Below, one piece after another: positions 16,147 through 22,719 of a DNA stretch of 22,719 bases (positions are counted from its first letter, which is position 1; the number at the start of each line of letters is the position of its first letter). Source of the DNA: Prevotellaceae bacterium (lineage in GTDB: Bacteria > Bacteroidota > Bacteroidia > Bacteroidales > UBA932); the NCBI GenBank assembly GCA_031268055.1, contig JAIRXY010000035.1, forward strand, positions 1 to 22,719. Direction: 5' to 3'. A program made the translations under genes and the position numbers. The notes beneath the pieces are model-generated. The model was not told the DNA's origin and searched no databases. It saw nothing but the letters and a program-made list of their open reading frames with translations.

Positions 16147-16603
16147 AGCTGATTAAATCTTTTGGTGAACGTATTTCTAAAACGGTATATCCATTTTTGA
16201 TGTTTATAGCATTATATCCTCTTATCCTTCGCATGTTTACAATATGCTTAAAATTCCAGCTGACTAATATATCTATTTTATGAATGGTAGCGGTAGCGAT
16301 GTGAATACAATCTTCTAAGCTTGTTTGCCCAACAACTTTTTTTTTCAAATATTCATTGGCTAACGCTATACATTCCTGTGAAGCAACGACTTCTTTAAAA
16401 TCAATTGACAAGTCATGTAGTAGCATTTTTACATTTTGTGGCGCTCTTACCAATTCTTTTAGCGTCAAATCCGATATAGCCACACCATATTCGTTGTCTT
16501 TTATGGTTTGAAAAAGCCGTTGTGTGTCCTGTAAAAATTCATCGTCATAATACCCGCCGATGACGGATGTATCCAAGTATAGTATTAGCTTCCTACCTTT
16601 CAT
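16124..16603 (-). CDS. PIN-domain ribonuclease, VapC-like toxin
   Basis: A 159-residue PIN-domain protein, a Mg-dependent RNase fold common in type II toxins. The acidic pocket is visible: D11 in YLDTSVIGGYYD, E50 in LTLKELVR, and E97/D98 in SLEDCIHIATATI, followed by ILVSWNFKHIVN. The start at 16603 was chosen because family members begin a few residues before LYLDTS; the longest frame (to 16657) adds 18 residues that do not fit and would overlap a -7 box at 16620-16627. AAGGGG lies directly before this ATG. The coding region is clearly more AT-rich than its neighbours, suggesting acquisition by transfer. The small ORF at 15994-16146 overlaps its 3' end. Confidence 0.85.
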   Translation of the reverse strand: MKGRKLILYLDTSVIGGYYDDEFLQDTQRLFQTIKDNEYGVAISDLTLKELVRAPQNVKMLLHDLSIDFKEVVASQECIALANEYLKKKVVGQTSLEDCIHIATATIHKIDILVSWNFKHIVNMRRIRGYNAINIKNGYTVLEIRSPKDLISYENKEEI

Positions 16604-16619
16604 TCCCCTTGTTTTTCTA

Positions 16620-16627
16620 CAAATATA
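16620..16627 (-). promoter_or_regulatory. Possible -7 box for the PIN/small ORF pair
   Basis: The minus strand reads TATATTTG, an exact match to the Bacteroidetes -7 consensus TAnnTTTG. No TTTG-like -33 box is found 19-21 bases upstream. The implied leader before the ATG at 16603 is only about 10 nt. Confidence 0.35.
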
Positions 16628-16770
16628 CGCAAAATATTTCATTACCCTTCCCTCCATTTTTTGTCCGGCAAGATTTCTTCAAAGGCATAAGGGAGAGGAT
16701 TTTTGAAACAATCTCCTGCCATCTATTTTCGCGTTACGCTCCGGTAGCTTGCTATGCTTTCTGACGACAA

Positions 16771-16828
16771 AACATCGGATGCATGCCCATGTGTGTTGGC
16801 ATGGGTGTGCATCCGATGTTCTTTTTTT
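16771..16828. terminator. Strong intrinsic terminator hairpin after the metalloprotease gene
   Basis: The arms 16771-16791 and 16800-16820 pair over 13 bp (aacatcggatgca), then a 2-base internal mismatch, then 6 bp (cccatg), with an 8-base loop. On the plus strand the stem is followed by seven T (16822-16828); on the minus strand by TTTT. It lies 20 bases after the stop of the minus-strand metalloprotease gene, so its main job is probably to end that transcript, and it can act in both directions. Confidence 0.8.
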
Positions 16829-16840
16829 GGGGGGAGGGTA

Positions 16841-19498
16841 CTACAGCTTATCTTTAAGCGCCACGTTGAGCTTTATGAGCAGCGACTGGTAGTGGGCTTT
16901 ATCGGCGCCGGAGAGCGCGCCAACTTTGCTCCTCAGCAGGTCGCGCGATTTGATGGCCAGCATGGTGAGGTAAGTGTTTGAGTCGTCTATCTGCTTAACG
17001 CTAACCTTGCTTTGAAATCCATGACCGGTTTTTCCAAATTCGTTACTTTCTGCCTGCTCCATGAGCGCTGCAACAGAGCCCAGCCCGTGCTCTTCCTCAT
17101 ACTTGTGGAAGATGTCGATATACTGCTCTACCAAGCCCGTCTCGTCCAGACCATACAGTACGATATCATCTACCATAGCGTAACCGGGCAGCGACTGCAA
17201 GGATGTCGCCTTCTTTTCAATAAGGGGCGATATAAATTCTTCCACCATAGCGATTTGTAGCGCCTTGTCGGCAGGGGTGAGCTTGCCGCCGCCCGTAAGG
17301 TTTTTCCACGTGGCGTTGTAAAGGTCGTTGGTGTACTCCTCTACGGTGTAAGGATCGCTGGTATATTGGGCTGCAAGTATCAGGTTTTCAATCTGTGTTC
17401 TCAGCCCCTTTATTACCACATCGCGAATTTTATACGACATGGCAACCCCCAGCGGAAGATTTTTTACAAACTTTGGATTATCTATCCACTCCAGCGAGCG
17501 GTACTCGTTGAGCACCCAGTCGAGCGAAGCCTTTTGGCGAGCTTTTGGCGTTACCGCGTACTGCACGTCGTTGGTGCCGCGCTTTACCTCGGTGAGCTTT
17601 ATTCCGCCAATGTTCATCGATACGTTTCGCAGGTAGCGCGCATACTGGTTTGCTATCTGCGAGTAGAGCAGGCTGGTGTGCGTATAGTCGTTGTCGTCGG
17701 CTTCGGGAATCCACTTTTCGAGGTTGTCGAGTATGTACTTTAGATTTTTTATTCCGTAGCCACCTGCTTTGATGTTATCGTTACCAAGGTCTTCGCTCAT
17801 CGCTGTGGGGTCATAGTTGGCGCTTACCTGCTGGCGGCCATAGCGGTAAATAGGGTCTCCGGCGGACTTGTCCACCCACGATTCGAGCACGGTAGCCTCT
17901 TCCCACTCGTCCTTTTTATCGGAGAAATAGGAGTAGCCCCACTTCACAAGGAAGTAATCGTAAATGCCCAGATCGGGAGGCGTTAGCTTCAACCCTTTGT
18001 CGCCGGGCTGGGCTACGTAGTTGAATCGGGCATAATCCATAATGCAAGGCGTGGTGCCATACTTTTGGGTAAACGTTGCGCTGCGCAGCGAATCTACAGG
18101 CCAAGCGTTGCTCGAAGCCATGTTGTGCATAAATCCGAGCGTGTGCCCTATTTCGTGCGAGATGACGTAAATGAGCGACTCCTTCATGATCTCGTCGGGC
18201 ATTTTTACGCTACGCACGCGCTCATCTACCTGCGCCGTCTGCACAAAGCGCCACGCGTTGAGGAGCTGCGAAACGTTGCTGTAAACGATTACCGAAGCGG
18301 TAATAATTTCGCCGGTGGTTGGGTCAACCCACGATGGGCCGTAGGCGTTTGCCGAATTTGATGGCATGTAGCGAACGCAGGAGTACTTGAGGTTGTCGGG
18401 GTCGAACGTCGAATCTTGCTCTACCGTTGGGAAAGGCTTTGCTACAATAACATTCTTGAATCCAATTTTTTCAAAGGCGGCGTTCCATGCTTCTACGCCT
18501 TCCTTAATTGTAGGCTTCCAGAGCTCAGGGAAAGCGTTGTCGATATACCACACGATTTGCTTCACCGGCTCCACCAGCTCGCCGCGCTCGTAGGCCTCTA
18601 CATCTTTGGGCGTAACGTTCCAGCGGTGCGCTATGGAGTAGGTATATGCATGGTCTTTCTCCAACGAGTAGCGCGTTTTGCTATGGTTGAAGACGCCTAC
18701 GCGAGAATCGCTTATGCGCTGGCGCATTTTCTGCTCGGGCAGCAGCAAAAAGCTGCGCGTAACTTTCATGGTGTAGGGCGCGTCGTCTATGATTTTGAGC
18801 ATCCCAAGCAGGCTTGCCGACAGGCCGTAGGTCATAGTTGACTTTATGCTGATGTTATCCTCAAAAGCTTTGATTTCGCCAAGCGAGCTCTCGTCTTTTT
18901 TGAAAGCAGCGTTTATTTTAAGAAGTCCGCCTATTTGGTCGCCGGGGGTTACTTCGAATATCTTCGCGTTGCCCACAAAAAGGGTGGTAACATCTATCAC
19001 CACCGCTGCGCTATCTTTACTCACCGCTTTAACGGGAAAACCAAAGAGGCGAGGGCTGCCAACAACTTTGTCCACGCCGGACTTTAGCTCCTCAACGGCG
19101 TCGGCTGCCGTGTTGATGGAGAGAAGGTAAATAGACGAGTCTTCCTGCACAAACTTTACATGGCTTACGCCTTTTGGCTTGTAGCCGACATCGGCGCCGA
19201 AAGAGCTCGTTATCTCCGTGACGGTGGAAGCCATAAGCAGCTCTCGCTCAAGCGTTTTATACGGAATTTCAAAGTAGAGCTTACCCTGAACTTTGTGAAG
19301 CGTAATAAAATCGCTCTTGGCGGTGACTACTTTTTTGCCGCTAAAAAGCTTTTCGTAGGGAGTTTGTTTTTTTTCGGACAGCTTTGCTTTGGCAGCCTCC
19401 ACTTTTTTCTTTTTTCCAAAAAAGGGCAAGCCGTTAGCGTCCGGCGCCATAAGCATCATTGCTGCTGCGGCGAACATAAGTACAATACATTTCTTCAT
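16841..19498 (-). CDS. Periplasmic zinc-dependent metalloprotease of the DUF5117/DUF5118 (DUF4953) family
   Basis: An 885-residue protein with a signal peptide (MKKCIVLMFAAAAMMLMAPDANG, no lipobox). The DUF5118-like start (TPYEKLFSGKKVV) and DUF5117 region (LYFEIPYKTLERELLMASTV) are followed by a metzincin-like catalytic domain. The zinc site is H448EIGHTLGFMH458 (HExxHxxGxxH) and the Met-turn is CIMDYARFNY with M487. Length and domain order are normal for this Bacteroidetes family, whose members are predicted exported proteases often located near SusC/SusD-type transporters. It is the last gene of the minus-strand cluster, 144 bp after the metallohydrolase-like lipoprotein gene, and ends at a strong terminator. 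All catalytic residues are present; the substrate is unknown. Confidence 0.92.
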   Translation of the reverse strand: MKKCIVLMFAAAAMMLMAPDANGLPFFGKKKKVEAAKAKLSEKKQTPYEKLFSGKKVVTAKSDFITLHKVQGKLYFEIPYKTLERELLMASTVTEITSSFGADVGYKPKGVSHVKFVQEDSSIYLLSINTAADAVEELKSGVDKVVGSPRLFGFPVKAVSKDSAAVVIDVTTLFVGNAKIFEVTPGDQIGGLLKINAAFKKDESSLGEIKAFEDNISIKSTMTYGLSASLLGMLKIIDDAPYTMKVTRSFLLLPEQKMRQRISDSRVGVFNHSKTRYSLEKDHAYTYSIAHRWNVTPKDVEAYERGELVEPVKQIVWYIDNAFPELWKPTIKEGVEAWNAAFEKIGFKNVIVAKPFPTVEQDSTFDPDNLKYSCVRYMPSNSANAYGPSWVDPTTGEIITASVIVYSNVSQLLNAWRFVQTAQVDERVRSVKMPDEIMKESLIYVISHEIGHTLGFMHNMASSNAWPVDSLRSATFTQKYGTTPCIMDYARFNYVAQPGDKGLKLTPPDLGIYDYFLVKWGYSYFSDKKDEWEEATVLESWVDKSAGDPIYRYGRQQVSANYDPTAMSEDLGNDNIKAGGYGIKNLKYILDNLEKWIPEADDNDYTHTSLLYSQIANQYARYLRNVSMNIGGIKLTEVKRGTNDVQYAVTPKARQKASLDWVLNEYRSLEWIDNPKFVKNLPLGVAMSYKIRDVVIKGLRTQIENLILAAQYTSDPYTVEEYTNDLYNATWKNLTGGGKLTPADKALQIAMVEEFISPLIEKKATSLQSLPGYAMVDDIVLYGLDETGLVEQYIDIFHKYEEEHGLGSVAALMEQAESNEFGKTGHGFQSKVSVKQIDDSNTYLTMLAIKSRDLLRSKVGALSGADKAHYQSLLIKLNVALKDKL

Positions 19499-19642
19499 TG
19501 TTTTTTTTGTTTTTATTTGTTGAATTAAAAATCACCCCCTTTCAACCACATCGTAAAATATGTACAACCACCAAGGGGGAAAAGCGGTTAATGATAAGCT
19601 CACTGCCGACATTTGCATTGATACGTAGCTCGCTGCAAATAA

Positions 19643-20704
19643 TTACTCTACCGCTATGCCAAAGTTATCCCGTATGTAGCTTTTTACCATTCCATCCTTT
19701 ACCCTCATGGCTTCGGCGCCTGCCGGCCCTGCGTATGGGAAGCGAGGGTCACCTACTCCGTCGTAGGTGTAAACGCTTGTATCCGCCTCAATTTCTGCGT
19801 AAAACGTCTCTCTTTCCGTTGGCGTTTTGGAAAGGATGAAAGCGGCAAAGTCGGCAAAATCCTGCTCTACCGTGCCTTTGTGAAATTCGTACATGGCAAT
19901 ATCCATCCCCAAAATCACCCTGCGCTCATAGCCTGTTCTGCCAATTCGCCCGATTTTCAGGATTCCCCGCCCCAGCCACGGCGTTGCATCCGGCACATCG
20001 CCACCGATTCCTCCCCATGAGGTGAAGCCGCTGCCACCATCCCAGTATGGATAGTTTGTATTAGGCAAAGATGAAGTAGCAGAATAAATGACAGCGCCTA
20101 CGCTGGTAGCTGCCTTCTCGCTAGCCTTTTGGAACTCGGCAGGGATAGGCGGTAGCTTATTGTTGGCGCAAAGGTACTCTATGAATAAAGAGAGCAACTC
20201 CTCCTGCAAGTTTTCCGCCTCGGGGTCAAATCGTGTGCCTACGTTTCCAAGTACCAAGTACTTGCTCGTTATGTTGCCGGTTATGGTGTAGTCTTTCTCC
20301 CATATCTCGTTGTTAATCTCGTCTTCATGAGAATAGGTGACTTTCAGCGAGTCAACCAGCAAAACGGCGCTGGGCATATACTGCTTAACAAAACCTGCGG
20401 GGAAAAAGCTGAAAACATTCTCCTCAATGTAGTGCATAACGTCCAGCACGCTGCTCTTGCTGGTAACCGGCGTGTACGCCAAAACTCTACCTGTGCCAAC
20501 GGGGGAGTAGTCCGATGCTTTAAAGTTATACGCAACCATAATGCCGTAATCATTCTCGAAGCGCGCCAAGCTGTCGAGCAGCTCGGCATCACCTATCGTC
20601 GACGGCCCGGTAAACATGGTAGAAGTATCGAACTTTTCTTCTTCGCAGGCTGCAAGGCAAGCCGTTACCAAAAGCAGGATAAGCGTATATTTTAATTTTA
20701 CCAT
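19643..20704 (-). CDS. Lipoprotein resembling SusC/SusD-associated zinc metallohydrolases, HExxH residues absent
   Basis: A 353-residue lipoprotein: lipobox LAAC with acylated C20, followed by EEEK, the acidic pattern of a Bacteroidetes surface-export signal. The layout resembles the 'substrate import-associated zinc metallohydrolase lipoprotein' family (TIGR04549/PF15890): an early FENDYGIMVAYNFK segment, FVKQYMPSAVLLVDS, a beta strand YLVLGNV, a helix where HExxH would lie, DFADFAAFIL, and an end with VKDGMVKSYIRDNFGI. At the helix this protein has LQEELLSLFIEYL (166-178) with no His, so zinc catalysis is unlikely if the alignment is right. The family call is by eye and moderate. It lies 183 bp after the large lipoprotein gene and upstream of an intact metalloprotease gene. 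Confidence 0.65.
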   Translation of the reverse strand: MVKLKYTLILLLVTACLAACEEEKFDTSTMFTGPSTIGDAELLDSLARFENDYGIMVAYNFKASDYSPVGTGRVLAYTPVTSKSSVLDVMHYIEENVFSFFPAGFVKQYMPSAVLLVDSLKVTYSHEDEINNEIWEKDYTITGNITSKYLVLGNVGTRFDPEAENLQEELLSLFIEYLCANNKLPPIPAEFQKASEKAATSVGAVIYSATSSLPNTNYPYWDGGSGFTSWGGIGGDVPDATPWLGRGILKIGRIGRTGYERRVILGMDIAMYEFHKGTVEQDFADFAAFILSKTPTERETFYAEIEADTSVYTYDGVGDPRFPYAGPAGAEAMRVKDGMVKSYIRDNFGIAVE

Positions 20705-20782
20705 AGTATTACAGCTGAAATTATTTTTTTAGCATATCTATCTTCAATGACCAAAGCATTTACGATGGTATGCGCAGTAAAG

Positions 20783-20790
20783 CAAATTTA
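20783..20790 (-). promoter_or_regulatory. Possible -7 box at the foot of the large inverted repeat
   Basis: The minus strand reads TAAATTTG, matching TAnnTTTG, 79 bases upstream of the lipoprotein start at 20704. The place where a -33 box would be lies in the adjacent inverted repeat and reads TTTT, not TTTG. It may give the metallohydrolase-like lipoprotein gene its own promoter. Confidence 0.3.
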
Positions 20791-20792
20791 GC

Positions 20793-20868
20793 TGGGCGCT
20801 GAATGCTGAAAAAATTGCACCGGCTTGCGTAACCAAGCTCCTGCAATTTTTTCAGCATTCAACGCTCA
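20793..20868. repeat. Near-perfect inverted repeat, 27-bp arms and 22-base loop
   Basis: The left arm 20793-20819 (contains gaatgctgaaaaaattgca) and right arm 20842-20868 (contains tgcaattttttcagcattc) pair along their whole length with only two G-T pairs. Inside the 22-base loop gctt and aagc can pair again. It lies between two minus-strand lipoprotein genes. There is no T-run after the stem on the minus strand, so it is not a standard terminator. It could be an mRNA processing or stability hairpin, a protein-binding site, or a non-coding mobile palindrome. Confidence 0.85.
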
Positions 20869-20887
20869 ACTTTTCTTGCTTGCTACG

Positions 20888-22636
20888 CTATTCAGCGTAA
20901 ATCTTGGTAGTGACTTCTACCGTCCATGCAGGATCGGGGTTGCCCTGCGCATCGAATTTGTCCTTGGGGCACACCTTGAAGGTAATTGGCGTTTCTGCTG
21001 GAGCAGCGGCAGCGGTAGCCGTCAGCTTTATCCATTGCGCCGCAACGTAGGTAGTACCGCCATCAACAGAGAGCGCGGCAGTTTTTTGCGCGGCGGTGCC
21101 TGTCACCAGCTCCAGCGTTGGGTTACCTTCATAGGTGTTCCAGCTGTCGGCTATCGTCAGCAGCGGAACGCCGTTGTTTTCGTTAGCAACGTAAACCCTG
21201 TCTGGCCCCTCGCTTACCTTCAGGTTGGCAAAAAATATGGAGCTTATGGCGGTTGCATTTCCTACTTTAAAACGGCGGCTATTAGCTGTTGCCATTTGAG
21301 AATTGTCGTTGGCGAGAGGAGATATGCCGGTAACCTCAACGGTTTTTACGGTAAGTTGCAGCGTTCTAAAATCGTTCTCTGAAGTTCCGTCAGGGAAGAT
21401 GTAAAAATCGCCGGTTTCGCCCACCTGAGGATTGTTGTCAGGAAGATTAATACGGTACTGGTTTCTAACAACTCCCTGCGATGCTGTGAAATGTGCGCTT
21501 ATTGGATGCCCGGTATTGTTACCCCCTGCACCGGCAGTGACAGGCTCTCCCACAACAGCAGGAATAGATGTCCCGTTGGCGTTTGCAGCTTTTGTAGCAA
21601 CGTAATGCGTATACATTATTTCATTCGTTTCCTCATTAATTCCTATTTTAGAGGCAAGCGAGTTTATTATTTCTCCATCGGAGAAATAACCTGTAAAGTC
21701 TGTCACGTTAAAGATGAAGCCATCTGCGTAAGGTGTAGGTACCGTGAAAGTACTTGTGCCGGGTATTAGCCTTGAATTAATATTTCCCAGCACAGGTGTT
21801 GGCGTCGGTATTATCCCTATCAGCTCTTTAGCGCTGCTGTCCTGCACCACAGGAATATCTTTCTGGGCAATGAATGTATTGCCAGCTTTCAGGGTAGCGC
21901 GCACCACAGCAGGGCTAACTTCGCGCTTTCTTCCGGTAATGCTTGTCAAATCAAAAGCGGCGGGTAGGCCGTCGGCGGCTATCAGGGAGTGGCCATCGGC
22001 ATCAACTACATATATATCGGGCAGATTTACCCACTCGCCGGTTGCGTTACCGCCGGTTTCGCTCTTTTGAGGTTGAGCAAAAATCTCGTATGAGAACGTT
22101 GTTTCCCGCTCGTCGCCCGGCGCTAAAACTGCCGAGAACAGAGGGGCGAGGTCTACCGTGTCGCCCTTGTACCAAAGGTGAATAGTGTCCTGCAGGGCAA
22201 CAATGTCGCCGTAGGCTGTGAACGATGGCGTTCCGCTTACCTGTAGCGCAATGCTTGTCGTTGTGGTTTCGTCGGAGAATTCGGCGTTTTTTGTCCCCAA
22301 AAAAGTTATCAAAAACTGTCCACCTTTTCCTTCGCTGTTTTGCCCTACCACCACTCTGCTAACGGTGGCGCTAAGGTTATACAGCCCCTTGCTGACAGCT
22401 GCGCTAACCTTGCCTTCGGCGTCGGTGTAAAGCGTGCTTTCGCCAACAGTGATTTTTACGCTATCAAGCGGTACGTCGGCAAGCGAAATGCCGTCGTATG
22501 CTTCGGGTAGCGTAACGGTAATGGTAACATCTACAGGCTGGGCGAGTACATCATCCAGCTTGTCGTCGTCGCAGGCAACAATGCCCACGCTCAGGAGGGC
22601 AGCTGCCAATGTCCATGTGAGAAAATTCTTTTTCAT
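20888..22636 (-). CDS. Large surface lipoprotein of unknown function with N-terminal beta-sandwich-like domain
   Basis: A 582-residue predicted lipoprotein. The start at 22636 (MKKNFLTWTLAAALL) is preferred; ATG 22645 adds three residues. The lipobox is IVAC with C22, followed by DDDK, an acidic signature used by Bacteroidetes to send lipoproteins to the cell surface. Residues about 31-100 (VTITVTLPEAYDGISLADVPLDSVKI, LYTDAEGKVSAAVSKGLYNL) look like a carboxypeptidase-regulatory or DUF4876-type beta fold. The remainder is beta-rich and Gly/Thr/Asn-rich, with no catalytic motif that I recognise. As first gene of the minus-strand cluster within the window, and as a surface lipoprotein next to a protease, it may be a substrate-binding part of an uptake system. 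Function is unknown. Confidence 0.7.
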   Translation of the reverse strand: MKKNFLTWTLAAALLSVGIVACDDDKLDDVLAQPVDVTITVTLPEAYDGISLADVPLDSVKITVGESTLYTDAEGKVSAAVSKGLYNLSATVSRVVVGQNSEGKGGQFLITFLGTKNAEFSDETTTTSIALQVSGTPSFTAYGDIVALQDTIHLWYKGDTVDLAPLFSAVLAPGDERETTFSYEIFAQPQKSETGGNATGEWVNLPDIYVVDADGHSLIAADGLPAAFDLTSITGRKREVSPAVVRATLKAGNTFIAQKDIPVVQDSSAKELIGIIPTPTPVLGNINSRLIPGTSTFTVPTPYADGFIFNVTDFTGYFSDGEIINSLASKIGINEETNEIMYTHYVATKAANANGTSIPAVVGEPVTAGAGGNNTGHPISAHFTASQGVVRNQYRINLPDNNPQVGETGDFYIFPDGTSENDFRTLQLTVKTVEVTGISPLANDNSQMATANSRRFKVGNATAISSIFFANLKVSEGPDRVYVANENNGVPLLTIADSWNTYEGNPTLELVTGTAAQKTAALSVDGGTTYVAAQWIKLTATAAAAPAETPITFKVCPKDKFDAQGNPDPAWTVEVTTKIYAE

Positions 22637-22676
22637 GTTTTGCATTGTTTGGTTTAATTGATTAATAATTGAGATA

Positions 22677-22718
22677 ATTGAAAATTGAAAATTGAAAATC
22701 CTTAATTCCTAATTCCTA
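22677..22718. repeat. AT-rich seven-base tandem repeats at the right end
   Basis: attgaaa occurs three times in tandem (22677-22697), and attccta twice (22705-22718). These lie upstream of the large lipoprotein gene and continue to the window edge. They have the same unit length and similar composition to the tracts at 899-968. Confidence 0.8.
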
Positions 22719-22719
22719 A

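Noticed and set aside
20793..20868. Large inverted repeat considered as terminal repeats of an insertion sequence
   Set aside because: Only 22 bases lie between the arms, with no room for a transposase and no visible target-site duplication.

Overview
The window comes from a member of the Bacteroidetes, most likely order Bacteroidales. The evidence is a type IX secretion (T9SS) C-terminal sorting domain on the first gene, a Bacteroidetes-type YidC, DUF349 protein and TrmD, lipoproteins whose mature ends start Cys-Asp/Glu-Asp/Glu, a zinc metalloprotease of the DUF5117/DUF5118 type, and promoters of the TTTG-N20-TAnnTTTG kind. Coding DNA is moderately GC-rich and intergenic DNA is AT-rich. I cannot name the genus. 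No rRNA, tRNA, CRISPR array or transposase was seen.

Layout. (1) 2-4715, plus strand: the tail of a secreted nuclease-like protein with an Ig-like domain and a T9SS signal (its start lies outside the window), then a stand-alone acyl-CoA dehydratase activase-related protein, then a PatB/MalY-type PLP C-S lyase. (2) 4716-5075: a gene-free convergent gap with hairpins and short repeats. (3) 5076-9997, minus strand: an alpha-L-rhamnosidase (GH78), a histone-H1-like Lys/Ala/Pro repeat protein fused to a compact C-terminal domain, and trmD. (4) 9998-10204: a divergent promoter region. (5) 10205-15839, plus strand, tightly packed: a five-repeat DUF349 protein, yidC, and an FecCD-type permease with its FecE-type ATPase. 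(6) 15994-16603, minus strand: an AT-rich PIN-domain gene overlapping a 50-codon ORF, which looks like a toxin-antitoxin pair. (7) 16771-22719, minus strand: a surface lipoprotein of unknown function, a lipoprotein resembling the SusC/SusD-associated zinc metallohydrolases but without the HExxH residues, and a large periplasmic zinc metalloprotease, ending in a strong hairpin terminator.

How the genes may work together. Region 7 looks like the downstream half of a SusC/SusD-type outer-membrane uptake locus for protein or peptide; the transporter genes would lie beyond the right edge. Region 5 joins envelope biogenesis (YidC) to uptake of an iron chelate, haem or cobalamin, with no binding protein or TonB receptor in the window. 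The most unusual items are the histone-like fusion, the PIN/small-ORF pair, the apparently inactive metallohydrolase-like lipoprotein, a near-perfect 27-bp-arm inverted repeat between the two lipoprotein genes, and AT-rich seven-base tandem repeats at both ends of the window.
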